DNA of 64,000 nt, taken from contig RPFO01000276.1 in assembly GCA_009746045.1 (NCBI GenBank), forward strand, positions 2,558,102-2,622,101, read 5' to 3'. A model generated the notes under the pieces. It was given only the letters and a program-made list of their open reading frames with translations, searched no databases and was not told the origin of the DNA. This document shows positions 41,425 through 53,527 of this stretch, one piece after another (the stretch's first letter is position 1; every line of letters begins with the position of its first letter). Position numbers and translations under genes: made by a program. This DNA is from Mesostigma viride (lineage: Eukaryota > Streptophyta > Mesostigmatophyceae > Mesostigmatales > Mesostigmataceae).

Positions 41425-41835
41425 GGGGAGAGGCCCAGACCTGTCAGTGGTTCTGAAATCGCTGAAATTGCAGCGAGTGCATAGCTACTTGCTAGTACAC
41501 GCGTGACGGTGTGCCTTTCTACATTTTTTGACAGGATTTTTTATTGCGCGGGAGAAAAGCTGTAAGGGAACAACAGCATATGCATGGCAGAATCATAAGG
41601 TTTAGGGACGGGTGCACTTCCAGAAAGACGCAGAAGAGTGAAGACGCAATTAAAGCAAATAGAGGGTGCCGGGTGCGCCGGTTAATGTATTGTGCGCTAG
41701 GCAATCCTAAAAGAGGCGACCATGCCTAGAGTTCCAGACTTCCAGTCGTCAAAAGGGGAGAGGAGTATCAATACCTCCACCTGATTGACGAGGTGGAAAA
41801 GACCGTGAGTGGGGAAGACGTGGTAGTCGGCCAGA

Positions 41836-42285
41836 GGTGGCCAGGCGTGCAAGGTGTGCGATTACAAGTTCGGCAGGCCTGGCAACTTTAGCAAGGATCG
41901 CGCTGTCGGCCATCTCGGCCACATCCCCAACAAGGGAGCCACATTTTGCCAGCAGTCTAGGAATGTAGAAGGCCTGGTCGGGAGGCTTCAGGCGGCTGAG
42001 GCAGCCCGGTTGGAAAAGAAGGAGCAAAAGGCAGTGCTCGGTGCCCGCGTTGCCAAGGCCCTTCTGCCTGCCGCTGCCCCGGGTGCTGGCCCTTGTGGCT
42101 CTGGCAAGGCAGTGCAGAAGACGATTCCACAGTGCTTTTCCAATGCGCAGCTCCAGGAAGTCCGCCTTGCCCAGGCCTCTTTCTTCGCCTCGTACAAGAA
42201 CATGATCGCGGCAGTGGGAAAGTATGGACCTGCCGCAGCAGTGAAGGTCAATTCTGGGTTCATTGCCAATGATTTTATTTTTTAG
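41836..42285 (+). pseudogene. hAT-type transposase N-terminal fragment
   Basis: About 150 residues ending at TAG. A BED-like zinc finger comes first: CKVCDYKF ... AVGHLGHIPNKGATFC (C-x2-C, H, C). A Glu/Lys/Ala helix follows. Then comes a stretch like the start of the DUF659 region of hAT transposases: KTIPQCFSNAQLQEVRLAQA with SFFASYKNMIAAVGKYGP. No catalytic Asp/Glu region or dimerisation domain follows, so it is a fragment or a single exon. No 8-bp TSD or TIR was identified. Confidence 0.6.
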
Positions 42286-42595
42286 GGATTCGTGGCATGC
42301 ACTTGTTGTCATTGTGCAGCGAAGCTGCCATCTATAGTGCTATGACATCCTCTGCATCGAGGCTGCCAGAGCTCTGGGTGCATTATACCATTCAATAATG
42401 TATTATGTTGTCAATGATGCATTGTAATAAAAGAGACCGGTGTTAGATGGTCAATAGTTTGCATGTCCACAGTATACAAATGTACTTGAAGGATGTATTG
42501 CATTGTCGATCTAAGTGCGGCAGGTGGCAAGTCACTGCCATTATGCTCATGAATGAATAGCAGAGAGCATAGTACATAGTAACATTTGTTGGCTG
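42286..42595. other. Short spacer, nothing recognised
   Basis: AT-rich sequence between the hAT fragment and the next array. No motif or repeat seen. Confidence 0.4.
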
Positions 42596-42599
42596 CAGG

Positions 42600-42795
42600 G
42601 CCACACATCCTTAGAATACCCCGTACTTTAAGCCTTGGCCTCAATAATACCCCGTACTTTTATACCACAATTTCAAAAATACCCCGTATGCCGTACTGCG
42701 TTTTTTTTCGCGTATTTTTTACCCCTCGCAAAAATACCTGTATTTTTACAGTACGCAAGGGGTTTACCGAGTACCCCGTACTGCCGTACAGACCA
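42600..42795. repeat. ATACCCCGTACTTT motif array
   Basis: Repeats of ATACCCCGTAC (about 42617, 42647, 42680 and 42771), plus a diverged inverted stretch with AAAAATACCTGTATTTTTAC. Looks like the subterminal region of a DNA transposon whose gene fragment is the adjacent tnp2 piece. Confidence 0.5.
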
Positions 42796-42799
42796 ACAC

Positions 42800-43372
42800 G
42801 GGACGCGGTGGATGATCCCCATGGAGTCCAGCAAATTGCTGAACAACATGAGGTTGCCATCCACCGCGTCCCTTTGAGTACGATTATTGGCTTTCGACTG
42901 CAGAATTTGGTAGCAAAACTGATGAAGCACCGTCATGGTGGACCCTTCGCAGATAGGGTCATCTGCTAGGTTCCGCCAACTTCGACGGCCGTCTGCCGGT
43001 TCGTCATCGTCCCATGCAATCATCATTGTACTCTACGTCCTCGTCACCGCCACCATCCCAATCAGCCTCAAAATCATTGCCGTGTCCAACGACATCAGGG
43101 ACGTCGTCCACCAGCTCGCCATCCTGCACTCCATCCTCCACTACTTGCTCGTCATGCACCCCCCCAGCAGCTTGCAAGTCTCCAACATTACTGCCATCCA
43201 TTGCTGCCCCATCCATCGGGGGCACCTCCGGATCCATTGTCAGAGGCGGCAGTTGAGTTGGGGGAACCTCCTTGTCTCGAGCAAGAGCCATTGTGATGCC
43301 CATGCCTCCTAAAACTTCTAACACTGCATGATACCTGGCCAAAAACATTACAGAACCGGCAGTATCTCCCAT
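42800..43372 (-). pseudogene. tnp2-type transposase N-terminal fragment
   Basis: 43372-43004 encodes an acidic leader (DEQVVEDGVQDGELVDDVPD). 43026-42800, in another frame, encodes RRSWRNLADDPICEGSTMTV then LHQFCYQILQSKANNRTQ and LMLFSNLLDSMG. The x-EGS-x-x-TVL... block followed by a helix and LL is the usual N-terminal region of tnp2-like proteins before the catalytic domain. The fragment stops at the ATACCCCGTAC array, so the catalytic part is missing. Confidence 0.55.
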
Positions 43373-43611
43373 ATTCAGTGTTCTCGCTTTGGCGGGCTGG
43401 ATTCATATTCCCCTCCATATAAGATAAAACATTATGCCGCCATTCATTTTGTTGCTACCGGCTGCGTACAATTAGCTAGGTACGCAGCCGGTAGCCATGC
43501 ATACGATTGCTCGCCGCGACCGGCCGACGCAAATTAATTAATATTATCCCCTCGTGCTGCTCTTCGAGAAATGATGACACAGCCGCATGTCAGGCACGGC
43601 GATTTTGCTCA

Positions 43612-43710
43612 TTGGCACAGGCGCGCCGAATCACAGGCGCGGCGAATCAAAGGCGAATTCGCCGCGCCCGCAATATGCGCCGCGCCTGTGATTCGCCGCG
43701 CATGTGCCAA
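43612..43710. repeat. GC-rich fold-back repeat
   Basis: 33-bp arms (43612-43644 and 43678-43710; TTGGCACA...GCGC on the left, its complement ending TGTGCCAA on the right) with about two mismatches, around AATTCGCCGCG. Overlapping open frames are by-products. Confidence 0.75.
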
Positions 43711-44144
43711 CTGCTTGCGTGCGCACGCCTGCCATTGGTTCAATTCGAATTCCTTGTGCGTTCGTGCGTTAGGAGTGACTTGATCAATTGCGCGCCGTTG
43801 AACGAAGGCGACGTGAGGCTTCCTAAGCACATTTTCCTCGTGCAACTTTCCTTGCGACAGCAGTGTTCATACGATATACCCGATATACGATGGGGGAGGC
43901 CGGTGGTGGTGTATGGGGGAGGTGGTGGTCTAGGGATAGAAGCTGTGCACTGAGCCTAAGCAGAAGATCCAAACGCAGGTGCAGTGGACTTAATTACAAG
44001 GCCACAGGCAAACCCGTTGTACACACTCTCACTCTGTACCCCACATCACTGCGGGATGATCCCGGCCATTTGGCTGAGATGCAATATATGCCACCTTCGG
44101 TGTAGCAGTGCCATCCCGTACAGATCGATCCCGCCTTTGCCACT

Positions 44145-45016
44145 ATGCTACTTTCATTTGTAGATGATGGGGTGACATCAACTGCCCGCGCTGCCGACCT
44201 GGCTCGGAATGCCCATTTGGAGTCTATCCCCTCGGCTCTCACTGTCAAGTCGCCTCCAGCCTTCTCCACCACTCCTTATCATCAGCCTCTTGCCGGGCAA
44301 GGGTCTAGTTCTCGCTCGGAGAAAAGCGGCAGCTGTGGCAAGCGAGGACGAGATACTTCCGCAAGCACCTTTGTGCGTGGCGTCTGTCGCGCGAGGCTTG
44401 TCAGCAACAAGAAGGGGATCATTTTAAACTGGAAACAACAGCCTGCTCGCATCCAAGAGGAGATATTGGATAAACTGCGCGTCAACATTGATGTCTTTCC
44501 AGAGGAATGGGACTGGGCAACCATCGAGGACACCTTAAAAGACCATGTAAAATACCGGGTGAAGGCTTCCAGGAGGTTAGCCCGAGGCGGTGCATGGTGG
44601 AAAGAAGGCGCCTGCTGGTGGGAAGCGCAACCGCAGCCACATCAGCCTCGCCAAGGAGACTGGTGAGGGGAACGACGACGAGAACGACGACGACATTGAC
44701 GATCGACGAGAACGACGACGACGTTGACGTCGAGAACGACGACGACATTGACATCGAGAACGACGACGATGAGAACGACAACGATGAGAACGACAACGAT
44801 GAGAACGACGACGAGGACGGTGACGATGGCGGCAGGCGCTGCGCCAATAAGAAGAGCCTCCACCGAGATGACGCCAAGGGGAAAGTCCCAAAACCTTCCA
44901 AGTATTCTGATGTTATCAGCAGGCTTGCGGCCGCTGACAAGGCGGCCCAAGAGGACAAGCGAGAGCAAGCCAAAGCTGCTCGAGAGGCAAAGAAGCCTCT
45001 CGCCCAGCCCAGGTGA
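44145..45016 (+). CDS. Unassigned acidic-repeat protein (two frames)
   Basis: 44145-44570 reads ILNWKQQPARIQEEILDKLR and FPEEWDWATIEDTLKDHVKY, a helical stretch that looks like real coding and is reminiscent of N-terminal regions of plant En/Spm-associated proteins (weak inference). From about 44640 another frame gives an Asp/Asn/Glu-rich run encoded by GAC/GAT/GAA repeats (44690-44820), then KYSDVISRLAAADKAAQEDK and a basic end at 45016. A splice or frame change between the two is needed. Function unknown. Confidence 0.35.
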
Positions 45017-45547
45017 AGCAATCTGCAGGGCGCAACAAGGCACCGGCGAGCAAGGTGTCGCGGCCAGCTACTGTCACCAAGGTCCATCAAACATAGCTTT
45101 AGTCTTTTCCCACCATTTCTGTTAAATATAGTTGCTTGCATGGTTATGGTACTAGTATTCCACTTGTATTGTGGAACAATGTGCCCTTCCTTGCAGGCTT
45201 TATTAAGGTTTTATTAATCCCCATTCTCTTTGTAATGCTTTTGTCTATACGTGCAGAATGCTACACTCAAGGAGTGCGGGCAGCCATTCAAGAGCCGGAG
45301 TCTCAATGACGACGTGCCGTCTGGTGGCGGGAATTAGAGCAGCAGGGCCGCTTTGGCTGCTCTGTCAAAGAAGCGAACTATGAAAAGGGCTGGCTTTCGC
45401 ATCGACGATGACAAGGAGGTAATTTTTTTCCCCCCTTTCTTCTCCATTTACCTTTATAGTTTATGGAGCTCTGAATATGCGTCCCTCCTTTATCGAGGGT
45501 GGCATTAATGACGAGGAGTGCATGGCAGACGGTGCTGTATAATATTG
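45017..45547. other. Spacer, nothing recognised
   Basis: No supported gene. The open frames are short and without motif. Confidence 0.4.
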
Positions 45548-46200
45548 CTAGCTGGCATGTTACCTTGGAATAAGTCATGTCCGCTGAAAACAAATTAGGC
45601 GGTGCATGCATGGTCTGCAGTGTGCGTTATATTGGTTGCTCAACTAATCATGTGTGTGCCCACGTCGTCCATGTAGTTGTGCATGCTCTCTCCCATTCCC
45701 GATCGAAGTTCATGGGACACTAGTTTCCCTCGTGCTTAGTAATAATATGATATGGCTAGCTTGCATGTTACGTTGGGATAAGTTATGCCCGCTGAAAACA
45801 AATTAGGCGGTGCATGGTGTGCGGTGTGCCTTATATTGGTTGCTCAACTAATCATGTGTGTGCCCACGTCGTCCATGCATGTAGTTGTGCATGCTCTCTC
45901 CCATTCCCGATCGAATTTCATGGGACACTAGTTTCCCTCGTGCTTAGTAATAATATGATATGGCTAGCTTGCATGTTACGTTGGGATAAGCTACGCCCGC
46001 TGAAAACAAATTAGGCGGTGCATGGTGTGCGGTGTGCCTTATATTGGTTGCTCAACTAATGATGTGTGTGCCCATGTCGTCCATGCATGTAGTTGTGCAT
46101 GCTCTCTCCCATTCCCGATCGAAGTTCATGGGACACTAGTTTCCCTCGTGCTTATTAGTAATAATATGATATGGCTAGCTGGCATGTTATACCTTCAATG
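45548..46200. repeat. Three tandem ~205-bp units
   Basis: Units begin near GCTGAAAACAAATTAGGCGG and run through TTATATTGGTTGCTCAACTA and CTCTCCCATTCCCGATCGAA. The recurring GTGCGGTGTGCCTTATATTGG is at about 45818 and 46027, with a variant near 45620. The small open frames at 45814 and 46022 are repeat artefacts. A partial unit is at about 46828-46860. Confidence 0.8.
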
Positions 46201-47428
46201 GAATAAGTCTTATGACACTTGAGCTCCCAAGAAAACCAGCATTTGATTGAAAACAATGAGTAGAGCCCCTGCCAAATTAAGGCAGGTTTAAGTAGTCATC
46301 TCGTCTCCCTCGCATGCAGGAGCAAGAGCCCCCCAAGGGTGGGATGGGTGGGAAGAAACAATTACGGGTCACAACCCGCCGACCATGCTTATCAAGCCTA
46401 CCGTCAAAATGGAAAACGGCAAAACCAGAAATATCCTAACGCTGACAATTTAATAATTCAGCCAGCCAGCTCATCTGTCACACGTCTGAGCTGTACGTCA
46501 GGCCATGTGTACTCTAACTACTCTTCGAATGCAACCCTGAACACACTACCCAACCAAGCAGCACACCAATCAATTGGTGAGTGCTGGTTACATCAGATTT
46601 ATAACAGCTTTTTGACGCAACTTCCGTCAGCATTCCACACATGGCCGGCCGTTCAAACAAACGGCGCCTGACTTACAAAAGGCAAAGCTAGTTGCCAGTA
46701 GGATTCCCCGGTAAACAACAAGTCGTCCCCATTCGTCTAACAAGCCTCTCTGCATGTACAGCCGCAAGGTTGTGGCGGCCCTTTCTTTCCCGCATTCTGT
46801 TTAATAAACTATTTTCAGAGAAATCCGAATGTCCGCTGAAAACAAATTAGGCGGTGCATGTTAAAATAAAATTCGTTAAGTGTATTGTATTTCCGAATAA
46901 TAAAAAAGACGTATAATAGAATAGATTACTCGCTCAGCGCCCAGCCCCGGACATGTCGACAACGTCGGCCATTGACAGCATTTGCTGCAACGTGATTCAA
47001 AGCTTTCTCCTGCGTCACTGTCGGCCTTTCACGCCGCCAAACAGCTTTGACTCAATGCTCCGCTGTAGGTCATCACTGCGAGTAGCTCTGTGGCTTCACC
47101 CAACGCTGAGCAGCGGCGTGGGCCTGAGAACGTACCCAAGTACAAACCAACCGAAATACACCAACATAATTCCCAAACGACACTCCACAACATAACGCGC
47201 CGCAACCGAGATCCTCCCCACTGCTTGCCTGGACAAACGGTACGGAACCAAGGTTGCCCACGGAACGAACGCGGTAATGGCCAGAACCCAAAATAGCCCA
47301 CAGCCAGAACCTACGACCCGTTGCCTGACCGTACACATAAATTCCCACTGACCGCCGGCCCAGCAAATAAACCTCAGCGCGGCGCTGCCGGCGGCTGACC
47401 TCCGGACTTAGCCAATTCCGAGCATAAC
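46201..47428. other. Region without recognised genes
   Basis: Overlapping open frames on both strands (about 46339-46671 and 47029-47366) lack any motif I know. I see nothing to assign. Confidence 0.35.
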
Positions 47429-48004
47429 TGTTACGTCGCGTAACTTTTGTTGTTGTTACGGACGTAAATTAGGTCCCTTGTTGCCTCAGCCATTCCGGAG
47501 CAGTTCGCTGACTTTCCTAGGCTTACGTGTAGTAAGGACCTTTTGGCCGGTCGGTACCGGGCCTTGTGACGTGGCAATTGTACAGTATGGTGGTTCGGTG
47601 CGGTCGCGCAGCGCTGCGTACTTTAGTAGTGGTCCTTTTATCCTGCGTGTGAACCTTGTGGACGTGCGTTGGTCCTGTGGGCGAGGGTCGATGTCGGCCC
47701 GAGCATACACGCCTGTCGGCGATCATTTATGCAGCAGTTGTCCTTCGTGAATGGCACTCGGCGTGTGTTAAATGAATTAACACATATAGGCTTGGGTCAC
47801 GGCAGTGTACTGTATTGTTTCCTTCGTAGTACCCTGGTTTTATTCGGTATATGGCGTATTATAAGGGAATGCATTGAGAAGCAGCGTCGTCGCGTCCTAG
47901 GTCTTATAGCCAATATAGCTCCTCACTCCTAGGTAGGTGCCTCATCACTAGTTTAGGTCAGGTTAGGCGAGGTGTTTGGGATAGAGTCGAGCCAGGACGT
48001 AACA
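47429..48004 (+). repeat. Gypsy 5' LTR
   Basis: 576 bp starting TGTTACGTC and ending GACGTAACA, a 9-bp inverted pair with TG...CA ends. No second copy is in the window. Immediately downstream is ATGGTAGCGGAGG, close to the plant initiator-Met tRNA primer-binding sequence TGGTATCAGAGC. Confidence 0.65.
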
Positions 48005-48020
48005 ATGGTAGCGGAGGTTT
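48005..48020 (+). other. Probable tRNA primer-binding site of the gypsy element
   Basis: TGGTAGCGGAGG begins 2 nt after the LTR end. It agrees at 9 of 12 positions with the initiator-Met site common in plant LTR elements. Assignment by position and similarity only. Confidence 0.45.
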
Positions 48021-48334
48021 AGGTAGACGCGACGAAGTTCCCTTGCAACCCTATACGCCAGAGGCCTTCCGCGGCCAGGGCACAGAAGAAGACAACCTCT
48101 TGACAGGTAATGGGCGGGTCGCCGTCAAGCTAGGGGGGTAGTGCTGCCCGATTCGGGACACGCCCTGCCTAGAAGTTAGACCTGCTCAAAGCGGATGAAC
48201 TCCTCACGTAGCTAGTTCCTTTTCCTTTTCCTTTTCCATCTGTGTGTGCATTTCCTTGCTGGGTGCTGTTTGACGTTAGCTAGTGGGTTTGACGGTTCAA
48301 TAGTGATGGATACACTAGGAACTCAGATCTGAGA

Positions 48335-48665
48335 TTTTTCTCAGTTTTTCTCAGTTTTCTCAGTTTTCTCAGGAAGGCTGCCTGAGATTTCCTGAGATTT
48401 CCTGAGATGTCCTGAGATTTCCTGAGATTTCCTGAGATCAACTGAGAAAAATCTCAGTTTTCTCAGGAAAACTGAGAAAATCACCTGAGAAAACTGAGAA
48501 AACTGAGAAAAAACTGAGATCAGCCTGAGAAAGTCGCCTGGCCTGAGATTTTTTTTTCTCAGGAACGAAATTTCTCAGGCGCCCGTTTTTTTCTCAGGTT
48601 GCTGCCTGAGAAAATCTGAGACTGAGAAAATCTGGGAAACTTAAGGCCTGAGAAAAACTGAGAAA
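48335..48665 (+). repeat. CACTA-1 left subterminal array (CTGAGATTT)
   Basis: About twenty CTGAGA / TCTCAG words with spacers of T or A, first in one orientation and then mixed. The counterpart is at 53528-53925. Confidence 0.85.
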
Positions 48666-49218
48666 CCTCATGCACACAGAGAAATCGCATTCATACCACG
48701 CAACCAGAAATCGCTTTGATTACAAATTATAATAATTTCTTGTGCAGTTGGAGTACAGCTCTTCAAGTTTGCTAAGAACATCAATTTCAGTCACTAGACG
48801 AATTGCTACAATCTGCTTCAGCGTAGCTTACTTTTCCATACGCCCTTGCACTTCTCCTCGTTGGTGCAAGGTCGCCCCGGCTAGGTTCAGCCACATTCTT
48901 GTGCTGCCTACCCCCTCTCCCCCTCTGCCCACGATTCCCCCGCGTAGGTTCAGCCGCATACTCGCGGCCATCGCCACCACGGGCAGAATCAGCAGCATTT
49001 TCTGCTGCAGGCTGCCTCCTTCCTCTCCCCCTCCGTCCACGCTTCCCCGTGCAGGTTCAGACGCATTGTAGCTGCATGGGTCATCACTGTCGCTGCTAGG
49101 TGGAGCCACATCCTCTTGGCTACCATTATCACTGCCGCTGCAGATGGAGGAATCAGTTTCTGCTGCAGGCTGCTTACCCCTCCTCTTCCTTGGTGCAGGC
49201 ATGCCATCCTCGCTGCCA

Positions 49219-49284
49219 CACTAGGAACGGAGTGTTGACAAACTTTGACAATTGTTTGTCAAGAATTGTCAAATAGTTCTAGTG
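49219..49284. mobile_element. Possible 66-bp mini CACTA element
   Basis: Starts CACTAGGAAC and ends GTTCTAGTG, with TTGACAA/TTGTCAA words between. It has the same first ten bases as CACTA-1. No TSD is clear, and it could be a relic end rather than a separate element. Confidence 0.4.
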
Positions 49285-49659
49285 TGACCCGCTGGCTTCG
49301 CACAGCCAAAAAAAAAAAAAAATTTAATCAATTTTTGGCGGTAGAGAGACCATGGAGGGACTGCCCGCTGCCCACTGTAGACGCATACTGTAGTTCGTAG
49401 AAGCGTACTCCTTCGCTGCACTCCGGAGAGGAATCGTGACGGACTGACGGTCTCCTTCGCTGCCCTCCAGAGAGGAGGCCGCTAAAGCGGCCGCTCGCTG
49501 GGAGCTTTGCGCGGATTGGTTGGCAGTTCTTCCGTGCGCTGGGAGCTTCGCGCGGATTGGTGGTCAGTCAGTCCGCCCCTTCTGGATTGGCCGCGTACTC
49601 GGTGATGCCCTGAATAGTGTCGGATTACCTTACATTGCCAAATTAGTAATATAGATTCT

Positions 49660-49935
49660 TGACATATCAACTGCCATGACCTTGACAAACCTTGACAAAA
49701 CTTGACAAAAGCTTGACATGACAACATCAAAGGCTTGACAAACCTTGACAGAATGTTGAAAGGTTGACAAAACCTTGACAATCTTTGAAATATCAACATA
49801 TCAACACGGAAAAAAATGTCAATACACTGACAAACCAAGGTGATGTGTCAAGAAATGTCAAGACGTTAACAAACAAAGGCAAAAAAAATTGTTAACATGA
49901 CAAAATGTCCACAAATGTTAACATGACAAACGTCA
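49660..49935. repeat. CTTGACAAA motif array
   Basis: Dense TTGACA words (ACCTTGACAAAACTTGACA and similar), later TGTCAA and GTTAACA. It has the same core as the spacer of the 66-bp element at 49219, and may be the subterminal array of an older element inside CACTA-1. Confidence 0.65.
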
Positions 49936-50099
49936 ACATGACAACCAAAGGCGTAGCAAACTGACAAATCAACACCACGCACAGGTAAACTTATTTCATT
50001 AAAATCAACAAGTTCAAAAGACCACCTAAACCGAGTCATCATCATCATCATCATCAAAATCAACATGGCTGCTACCTTGCTGCCTGAATTGCGGTTTTC

Positions 50100-50624
50100 T
50101 GCATTACATTAGCATGACAAACTGTACTGACAAAACACATGAAGGAGAAGTGCACTCAATCACAGTCCGAGGGTGGCGGGCAAGATGCACAGCCACAAGC
50201 ATCTTACAAATGCAGTATAACATCCGCGTAGGGCTGTCCCAGCGATCATAGCTGAAATTAATGGACGACTTTCTAGAAATTTACCGCAGGAGACTGTCCA
50301 GTGCTACAGCGATGTGACGAGGTCTCAGAGCCTACAAAATCTGTGTCCGCAGGTGCCCTCCCCGCCATGCTGGGCTGGCCGATGTGTGCGCCATGGTTGT
50401 GTTAGGTAGATTGCCTGCATGCAAGGGAAACATGCGTTATCCAGCAAAGCAGCAAAGGGAACACACAACGATCTTAAGTGAGATGAATACCCGACGCCTT
50501 GACGCGCCAACAACGTTGCATTACCTAAATCAGTTGTGTGTAATGAGACGGCGTGAGAGCACAGCAGTCGCGTGGCTGTTTGTGAGTGATGGCTTGATTT
50601 TTGGACCGAGAAAGTGAGATAGTG

Positions 50625-50669
<45 letters not shown>

Positions 50670-52620
50670 GGCCTGGTATTCTCGCCTAAACTGTCCCTAT
50701 GTACCTCACAAGATGTAGGGAACTGCGAAACCACAGGAATACCTAGAGAAGAGCGCTTCCTGGCTCACGAAAAACTCGCCGATTGAGTGCTTGACGTTCA
50801 CGTTTGATAATGCTGAACTGCGTTATCAAATCATCATCTGGCAGAGTCACGTCACTTGGTTGGTGCCGGGCCCGCTACAAAAAACGTAGCGGGCCCGGTG
50901 ATGTCGCTATTACACCACCCGACTTTACATCGAGTCACTGTGAATGATATATATATATGGCTGCCTACAGCACCGCGCATGGTGTCCAAGTAAAATTATG
51001 GCGCTGCCAAGGCTGCGTACCTGCCGTTATCGCCTTGGTCTTTGTCACGGTGGCGTTCTCCAATTCACGTGCAACGTCCACTTCCTGTGCCAGCTCTGGC
51101 GCGGCGCGTGCCCTCCGGGCTGAATTTCAAATTTCCGCGTGCAGTCCGTTGGAGAGGGGCGCTGCGTCCGGAGTCCGGACTTAAGGAATTCGGAGGCTGC
51201 TGGTCGCACAAAAGATCGTTGTTGGCTGTTGAGTGATGTCCGACTGGCACGATGGAGAGGGCTCCATCACATTGGCGACCTCACCAGTGGCCCACATGTA
51301 CCGACGAGACCTGCATCTCGAGCTTGTCGGCCCTCACGCTGCAGCTGTCACCATGCGAGACGCCCTGAGACTCTCGGCATGATTTTTCCCGTGCAATATC
51401 ACGCCCTCGATTCGCAGCAAGGCCCGTCTCCTCCAATATGGCCGACTGCGGGCTGTGCCGTAACAGGAAATGTCCGGGTGATGGCAGGCAGTGCCTACCC
51501 ATCCCCCGCATGCACCGCGTCAAGCAATATTTCCACTTCCGCTGCTGCTGGGCACCGGGCTACTGCCTACATTTCTTAAATCGCTCCATCGCCTCCTCCA
51601 TGGTGCCTCGCTCCCTGCGGCCCCTCCGCCACGCCGGATATCCTTGGCAATCAAGCCTACCGGCTACCACCATACCGGCCACGAGCCCTTGCTGCACCAA
51701 ACGAAGTGTGCGGCCCCGAATTAAGTGAAGTACACGGCAGGACTGGGAACCACCTGAAATTACATCGGGGTCTACAGTGGACTTGGCGTCACATCTTGCT
51801 AACGTTGTCACTGTCGCCAGTTGTCAGTTGCTGTTGGTTGTTGCATGCTGAGGGTTGCAGATGTTCTAGGAACAGCTGGTCCAATGTTGCTATGCATGCA
51901 GTTACTCTTGCCATTACGTGTGTCCGTGTGCCTCCAACCATCCCGCCACAATGCCAGCACCCTCCACCCCGCTAACTCCCACTCGCCCCACTCCCCTGCC
52001 TGTTCCATACCCGCCCCACCCACAAATATACGTCACAGACATCCGCATGCCGTTATCCATCCCCACCTGACTACGGACTACTCTCGCCCCCACGCTGAGG
52101 TCCCCCACAACACCGCAACACCGCCCTCCTCCCCCAAACCATCCGATGACCCACCCGACCATCCACCTTGAGTCCCCCCAAACCAACCTATCTGACTACC
52201 ACCCTTCCGTATTACATACACCACCTTCCACACCAACATAACAAACCACCTACTAAACAAACCTACCGCCCCACAACGAGGTTCCCCTACACCACTGCAC
52301 CCCGCCCACCCCGCCCCCCGCTGCCCCAACATACGATGACTCCACCCCACCATCCACGTGAAGCATAACCATCCACCCCGGCCTCCGGGGCAACCAATCA
52401 GCTGTCCACTCAACCATAACTGACACTGCTGCACCGACCACCGGCAAGCCCGCCTACGTACCATACCAAGCCACCCACGCAACCCAAGCATCCCCAACCC
52501 TCACACGAACCTGTGACCTACGCACGAGCTACCTACAACTGCGACTCACAACTACTACATAATCAACCCATAACAATGTCCCCCATGACCCCCGCCAAAG
52601 GGGGGGGTCCCCCCAATAGT
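50100..52620. other. CACTA-1 interior, homologous to TIR-1
   Basis: Shares long blocks with TIR-1: 50150-50740 with 20130-20800, 51230-52190 with 23660-24420, and 52150-52620 with 25200-25880. A (GA)n run is at about 50628-50666. The shared reading VAHMYRRDLHLEL is open in both copies but is interrupted by a stop here. I cannot name a product. Confidence 0.6.
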
Positions 52621-53060
52621 CCAACACACACACACACACACTCTACAATACCCAGGACCACGAGTACCCACCCAATTCACCTCCCACAACGGTATCACCC
52701 ACGAGTCCAGTGCCCCACCCATGTCCACAGCGACACCCCGGAGACTTCACCACGCCCACCGACTGCACGCACGCACACCTAGCTGCACACTCCCACGCAC
52801 CTACCCTGCACGCACGCATGCACGCAGCCATCAACCCACCCACCAAGGCACGCCTGCACAAACGCACACATGCACAAGTGCACGCACACGCACACATAGC
52901 TGCACACTCTCACGCACCCACTCACGCACGCACGCCTGCACACAGCCATCAACCCACCCGCCAAGGCACGCCTGCACAAACGCACTCATGCACAACTGCA
53001 CACACTCGCCCACGCACGCACACCTAGCTGCACGCCTGCACGCAGTCACGCAATGCATGG
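52621..53060. repeat. CA / CACGCACGCA microsatellite and minisatellite
   Basis: (CA)n at 52625-52642, then ~130-bp diverged units with GCACGCACGC, CATCAACCCACCC and AAGGCACGCCTGCACAAACG at 52828-52864 and 52949-52985. All six frames stay open by composition only. Confidence 0.75.
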
Positions 53061-53527
53061 CAGCATGCCCGCCTTCTATATCATTCTTGGAATATCATGT
53101 TGCATATGGCATTATTATCATGTTTGTAAATTTAACTCCTTGCTTTCTGTATGCTTTCTTTCTTTGGGGGATTACTTGATGCAGATCGTGGAGCATACAA
53201 GCTCGACGAGAAGACGTACACATCAATATTGAGTGAAACCACCGTTGCTGGGCTCTGGCATGCCAGCTGTTATATGGCCATGAGCCATCAGCTAGCAATC
53301 CAGAAATAGGATGAGAGCAGTTTTGAGTCGATGTTTTATATTTTGATGGTATTGAAACGATGAGTCACAGAATGCCACAATGAAACATAAGTTCATTACT
53401 ATCAAACAGCGTGATGCCATGAATGCCACGCCTAATACCACAAGATGTGCTAATAACGTATTTAATTCATTATAATGAATTGTTGGATTTATTGCATGAT
53501 GGTGTTATGCTTGTTAGAATACACATT

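Noticed and set aside
52643-53179. Frames open on both strands with His/Thr or Cys/Arg runs
   Set aside because: All come from the CACGCACGCA minisatellite and microsatellite.
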